Shown one piece after another: positions 63,425 to 64,000 of a stretch of 64,000 bases of DNA. Location: assembly GCF_026212465.1 (NCBI RefSeq), contig NC_080048.1, positions 38,344,375 through 38,408,374 of the forward strand, given 5' to 3'. This stretch comes from Amaranthus tricolor. Taxonomy: Eukaryota > Streptophyta > Magnoliopsida > Caryophyllales > Amaranthaceae. The position numbers were made by a program, and so were the translations under genes. The notes below the pieces were generated by a model. It ran no database searches. It was not told the origin of the DNA and saw only the letters and a program-made list of their open reading frames with translations. Within the stretch, counting starts at the first letter, position 1. Each line of letters opens with the position of its first letter.

Positions 63425-63915
63425 ATGGCGTCCTCCCAAGAAAATCAAATTACCTTCAGAACCCGAATCCTCAATAGACATCTCAACCCAAACCCAATCC
63501 TTTCTCATCATCTTCTCTCAAATTCTATCTCTTTCAAACCATGTATCGCATACTCTTCTCCCGATCTCACCGAACCTTCTCCCATTTTCGATACCAAAGA
63601 AATGCGATCCATCTTAGACTCCCACAATATCGGTGATCGTGATTGGCTATTTAACTTGATGATTCAAAGCAATTTATTCAACCCTAGTTTTCGTGGCGAT
63701 CGGATTTTTGTCGCCCCTGATTATAATCATTCAATGGAGCAGCAAAGAGAGATTACTGTGAAAAGAATTGAGTATTTGCGTGATCGTGGAGTTTTTAAAC
63801 GTTGGCTTACTGGTGATTCCGAAGAAGATGAACTTCGTAAGATGGCGTTGAATGAAGTTTTAGCTATCTACGATCATTCCCTTGTGATTAAGCTTGGTGT
63901 CCATTTCTTCCTCTG
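63425..63915 (+). CDS. ACX3: ACX3-type acyl-CoA oxidase, peroxisomal (first exon only)
   Basis: The first 163 codons plus two bases are present. The donor (CTCTG|GTACATC) is at 63916 and the rest lies beyond the window. The protein opens MASSQENQITFRTRILNRHL, containing RTRILNRHL (residues 12-20), a form of the R-x6-HL type-2 peroxisomal targeting signal. It then has FDTKEMRSILDSHNI, RDWLFNLMIQSNLF, FVAPDYNHSMEQQREIT, IYDHSLVIKLGVHFFL and a split Trp codon. All resemble plant ACX3, a medium-chain acyl-CoA oxidase that starts peroxisomal beta-oxidation with FAD and makes H2O2. The FAD-binding and catalytic Glu regions are outside the window, so activity cannot be judged. The ATG is the first in frame after the C/T-rich leader. 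Confidence 0.92.
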
Positions 63916-64000
63916 GTACATCTTATTTTCGATTCAATTATTGAATTTTGATTGGGAACTGAGGATTTTTGTTCTTGTTTATTCTATTTTTGTAGTCAAT

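Noticed and set aside
63237..63477. Open frames on both strands over the AT microsatellite
   Set aside because: Their repeated Ile-Tyr residues simply translate (AT)n, and there is no conserved sequence on either side.

Overview
This window looks like nuclear DNA from a eudicot plant. It is AT-rich, with spliced GT-AG genes, long introns, many short terminal-inverted-repeat elements and plant-type paralogues (RABA GTPase, polyubiquitin, ACX3-type acyl-CoA oxidase). A short repeat family with GAGAC(C/G)GTCTC ends is reminiscent of Caryophyllales (spinach/beet/quinoa relatives). That placement is a guess from memory. No bacterial-style operon, CRISPR array, rRNA or convincing tRNA gene was seen.

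Layout. (1) 382-5524 (+): OPA3-like protein, 4 exons. (2) 7126-11412 (-): secreted or membrane-anchored haem-binding-domain protein (ethylbenzene-dehydrogenase/cytochrome c-552-like fold), 8 exons. (3) 12958-17001 (-): NAF1, the H/ACA snoRNP assembly factor, 3 coding exons, with an internal duplication of about 100 residues. (4) 21469-23070 (+): seven-repeat polyubiquitin with a leader intron, a TATA box and heat-shock elements. (5) 24447-27342 (-): short glucosidase-II-beta-like protein with LDLRa-type cysteine modules and a C-terminal membrane anchor. (6) 29124-56197 (+): TypA/BipA-type translational GTPase, probably mitochondrial, 19 coding exons spread over 27 kb. (7) 57809-60132 (+): RABA1/Rab11-type GTPase, 2 exons. 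(8) 63425 to the right edge (+): first exon of an ACX3-type peroxisomal acyl-CoA oxidase, cut by the window.

The genes do not form one pathway. They are housekeeping functions: mitochondrial proteins (OPA3-like, TypA), RNP assembly (NAF1), protein turnover (ubiquitin), ER quality control (glucosidase-II-beta-like), trafficking (RABA) and beta-oxidation (ACX3). All exon models were built by hand by joining frames at GT/AG sites. Reading phases close in every complete gene.

The intergenic DNA and introns are rich in small mobile elements. There are about ten Stowaway-like copies (CTCCCTC...GAGGGAG flanked by TA), at least five short GAGAC(C/G)GTCTC elements, two larger foldback elements that share a terminal motif but carry different palindromic cores (6.0-6.5 kb and 60.9-61.8 kb), an AAAAGCC-rich family in two orientations, and several tandem repeats. 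The most unusual items are the two foldback elements, the Thr28/Ser28 ubiquitin repeats with a conversion-like switch inside repeat 4, and the internal duplication in NAF1.
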